This document shows, one piece after another, positions 62,692 through 64,000 of a stretch of 64,000 nucleotides of DNA. This stretch comes from Sphingomonas turrisvirgatae (lineage in GTDB: Bacteria > Pseudomonadota > Alphaproteobacteria > Sphingomonadales > Sphingomonadaceae). The DNA lies in NCBI RefSeq assembly GCF_001721295.1, contig NZ_MDDS01000003.1:85364-149363 (forward strand). The letters run 5' to 3'. Every line of letters starts with the position of its first letter. Positions within the stretch are counted from its first letter, which is position 1. Position numbers and translations under genes: made by a program. The notes under the pieces are model-generated. The model was not told the origin of the DNA and made no database searches. It saw only the letters and a list, made by a program, of their open reading frames with translations.

Positions 62692-63353
62692 TCAAGGATC
62701 GACGCGAGGGCTATCTCGATCCCATCACTGTGCCGCCCGAACCGCCGCCCCAGCTGACGCTTGAGCAGTTCCGCGAGCTTGAGGCGGCCATGCTGGCGCG
62801 CGGCTATGCCGATCTCATCGCGTGGAGTGAGACGATCAAGCCGCCGCGCGATTGCAGAACGTTCGCCAAGGAAGTGATCTTCGTCATCGCCAACTCCGGG
62901 ATGAGCTTCCGCATTGCCAACGGCATCTACTGGCGCTGCGTCCGCGCGCTGGCGAAGGGACGCTCATCAGCCGAAGTGTATGGCCACCCGGGCAAGGCCA
63001 AGGCGATGGACCATATCTGGCATCACCGGAAGGTCCTGTTTGCGGCCTATCAGATCGCCGACAACAAGCTGGCGTTCTGCGGCACACTGCCGTTCGTCGG
63101 CCCGGTGACGCGGCATCACCTCGCCAAGAATTTGGGCGTCAACACGGTCAAGCCCGATGTTCACCTAGCCCGTCTGGCTGCGGCCGAGCATGGCACCGCT
63201 TGGGAGCTGTGCGAGCGCTTGGCTGGGCAGACCGGCTACCGTGAAGCGACCATCGACACGATCCTGTGGCGGGCGTGCGCTGACCGCTTCCTCGATTCCC
63301 GCACCTATCTGGCGGAGGGTTGGGAAGCAGCATTCAACCCGCGCCCGCCGTGA
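62688..63353 (+). CDS. HhH-type DNA glycosylase-like protein
   Basis: A 221-residue protein with a helix-hairpin-helix fold. LPFVGPVTRHHLAKNLG (134-150) is the hairpin and VKPDVHLARLA gives a catalytic-type Asp157. The Lys used by bifunctional lyases such as endonuclease III is absent from the hairpin, so a monofunctional base-excising role is suggested. Earlier blocks are FVIANSGMSFRIANGIYWR and YGHPGKAKAMDHIWHHR. No iron-sulphur cluster Cys set is present. It ends the recombinase-DUF3768-peptidase operon. Confidence 0.72.
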   Translation: MIKDRREGYLDPITVPPEPPPQLTLEQFRELEAAMLARGYADLIAWSETIKPPRDCRTFAKEVIFVIANSGMSFRIANGIYWRCVRALAKGRSSAEVYGHPGKAKAMDHIWHHRKVLFAAYQIADNKLAFCGTLPFVGPVTRHHLAKNLGVNTVKPDVHLARLAAAEHGTAWELCERLAGQTGYREATIDTILWRACADRFLDSRTYLAEGWEAAFNPRPP

Positions 63354-63416
63354 CTTTACGAGTTAGCCGTTTCCATCGGGAATGCGGCATATTGGGCGGC
63401 CTTCACCGCGCTGGTT

Positions 63417-63437
63417 GCCCTTCATACTTGAGCGCGG
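63417..63437 (+). repeat. Right copy of 21-bp direct repeat
   Basis: GCCCTTCATACTTGAGCGCGG, 19 of 21 matches with 53712-53732, same orientation, 9.7 kb apart, and bracketing the defence-like cargo and its recombinase. Confidence 0.6.
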
Positions 63438-63450
63438 TAAGTCGAAATTG

Positions 63451-63631
63451 CGCTGCGTGAAAGCCGCAGCGTGGGGCCTAGTAACCCCTTCTGAAACACC
63501 TCGGTCGCCGATCTTCGGAGGCCGGGTGGCATGCGCGCATGTCCAGCCGGCTTGCCGGTAAAGGCGCATGCGCTCGTTGTTTCAGCGGGTTTACTAGCAT
63601 TCTCTAGCTGAGGTCCCCCACCGCATGGGGG
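63451..63631. other. Candidate structured RNA
   Basis: Nested pairings: hairpin CGCTGCG/CGCAGCG (63451-63471); a long-range pair CTAGTAACCCCTTCTGAAACA (63478-63498) with TGTTTCAGCGGGTTTACTAG (63578-63597); inside it GCATGCGC (63529-63536) with GCGCATGC (63564-63571) closing a CCGG-CTTG-CCGG hairpin; then CCCCCA/TGGGGG (63615-63631). Strand and identity are unknown. Confidence 0.4.
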
Positions 63632-63880
63632 GCGTGCTGGCGATAGTCATTCCATCATAGGGCGGCTTCCTTTTCAAGTCTTGCGCGAGATGCCGATCGA
63701 CCCGGGGTGCAACAGTCTCTCCGGGGTCGTGCGTTTATCCGGGCAGGCCGGCAGGGACGCACGCCACAATATGGTCGGTTCGTATCGAAGGGTGGAGCTT
63801 CAACAACTGAGCCCAGGGTCATCGCTGCCCTAACGTTAGAATCGAAGTCTCCGCTCCCTCCGCCTCCCGGGAGGATCGTA

Positions 63881-63903
63881 CCGTCCGCTTGGCAAGCGGG
63901 CGG
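63881..63903 (-). terminator. Hairpin downstream of the truncated minus-strand gene
   Basis: CCGTCCGCTT-GGC-AAGCGGGCGG forms a ten-pair stem (one G-T) with a three-base loop, nine bases past a TAA on the minus strand. No U-tract follows. Confidence 0.45.
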
Positions 63904-63912
63904 ATCTCGTGG

Positions 63913-64000
63913 TTAGCTGCGCGCCGCCTGCATCATCTGGCGATGCGGGACGACAGTCTCGGCCTTGAACTGAAAATGCGTGCCGTCACGCCAGATGCCG
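63913..64000 (-). CDS. 3' end of an unidentified gene
   Basis: The minus strand has an open frame entering from the window edge and encoding GIWRDGTHFQFKAETVVPHR plus QMMQAARS before TAA at 63913-63915. Only 28 residues are visible, too few for a family call. The hairpin just downstream supports a real gene end. Confidence 0.45.
   Translation of the reverse strand, partial: GIWRDGTHFQFKAETVVPHRQMMQAARS

Larger units (their letters stand above)
63354..63912. other. Gene-free structured segment
   Basis: About 560 bases without a convincing gene. It contains a 21-bp repeat (63417), a dense set of inverted repeats between 63451 and 63631, the palindrome CCTCCCGGGAGG (63863-63874) and a hairpin at 63881-63903. 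Confidence 0.5.
48300..64000 (+). mobile_element. Integrated island at tRNA-Ser (right end outside window)
   Basis: Starts at the tRNA-Ser 3' end with a P4-type integrase, then AlpA-like, replication-like and DUF927 genes, followed by defence-like cargo and a second recombinase. The base composition drops locally (49.8-50.6 and 60.9-61.1 kb). No second copy of the tRNA 3' end was found up to 64000, so the element runs past the window. Confidence 0.75.

Noticed and set aside
63363..63569. A 68-residue minus-strand frame
   Set aside because: It lies inside the inverted-repeat segment and has no recognisable domain or ribosome site.
63840..63870. Possible second copy of the tRNA-Ser 3' end (attR)
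   Set aside because: Only short patches of CTCCGC-type sequence match; the TTCGAATCCCTCCC core is absent.

Overview
The window is GC-rich alphaproteobacterial DNA, most likely from a Sphingomonas-like member of the Sphingomonadaceae. Pointers are a SciP-type (DUF1153) CtrA inhibitor, an Mla-type ABC cluster with a STAS-domain permease, a LigD/Ku end-joining pair, and codon use typical of that group. A conserved chromosomal core (about 17.2-48.2 kb) lies between two accessory regions, each ending at a tRNA gene.

1-16.7 kb is a heavy-metal resistance region. It holds the 3' part of a CzcA-type RND pump, a CDF exporter, a MerR regulator with a mer-like operator facing a glutaredoxin-MauE fusion gene, copCD, a CnrYXH-like extracytoplasmic sigma module, two small Cys/His-rich secreted proteins, a DmeF-type Ni/Co exporter and a copA-copB-DUF305-PepSY-DUF305 operon. 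CopA and CopB share a repeated Cys/His/Met motif. The region ends in a gene-poor stretch with a cluster of degenerate repeats abutting the 3' end of tRNA-Tyr.

17.2-48.2 kb is core: purA, aroC, a GNAT gene, fabI, yihY, a CbpA-like DnaJ protein, transglutaminase plus ATP-grasp/alpha-E genes, ligD-ku, pdxH, a FieF-like CDF, phzF, a Crp/Fnr regulator, mnmA, sciP, two GlsB/YeaQ-type membrane proteins, a SIMPL protein, an RND efflux pair, DUF445, a HAD phosphatase, mlaEFD plus a lipoprotein, a cyclophilin and tRNA-Ser(GGA).

48.3-64 kb is an integrated island. A P4-type integrase sits just downstream of tRNA-Ser, followed by an AlpA-like HTH protein, a candidate HUH replication protein and a DUF927 ATPase, which resembles a satellite or integrative-element core. 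Beyond lies a probable defence cargo: a zinc-hook SMC/Rad50-like ATPase with a small partner, divergent from a 1252-residue SIR2-DUF4020 protein. Next is a four-gene operon with a short tyrosine recombinase, a DUF3768 protein, a papain-fold protein with a visible Cys-His-Asp triad and an HhH DNA-glycosylase-like protein. Near-identical 21-bp direct repeats bracket this cargo (53712 and 63417), and a highly structured gene-free segment follows. The island's far end is outside the window.
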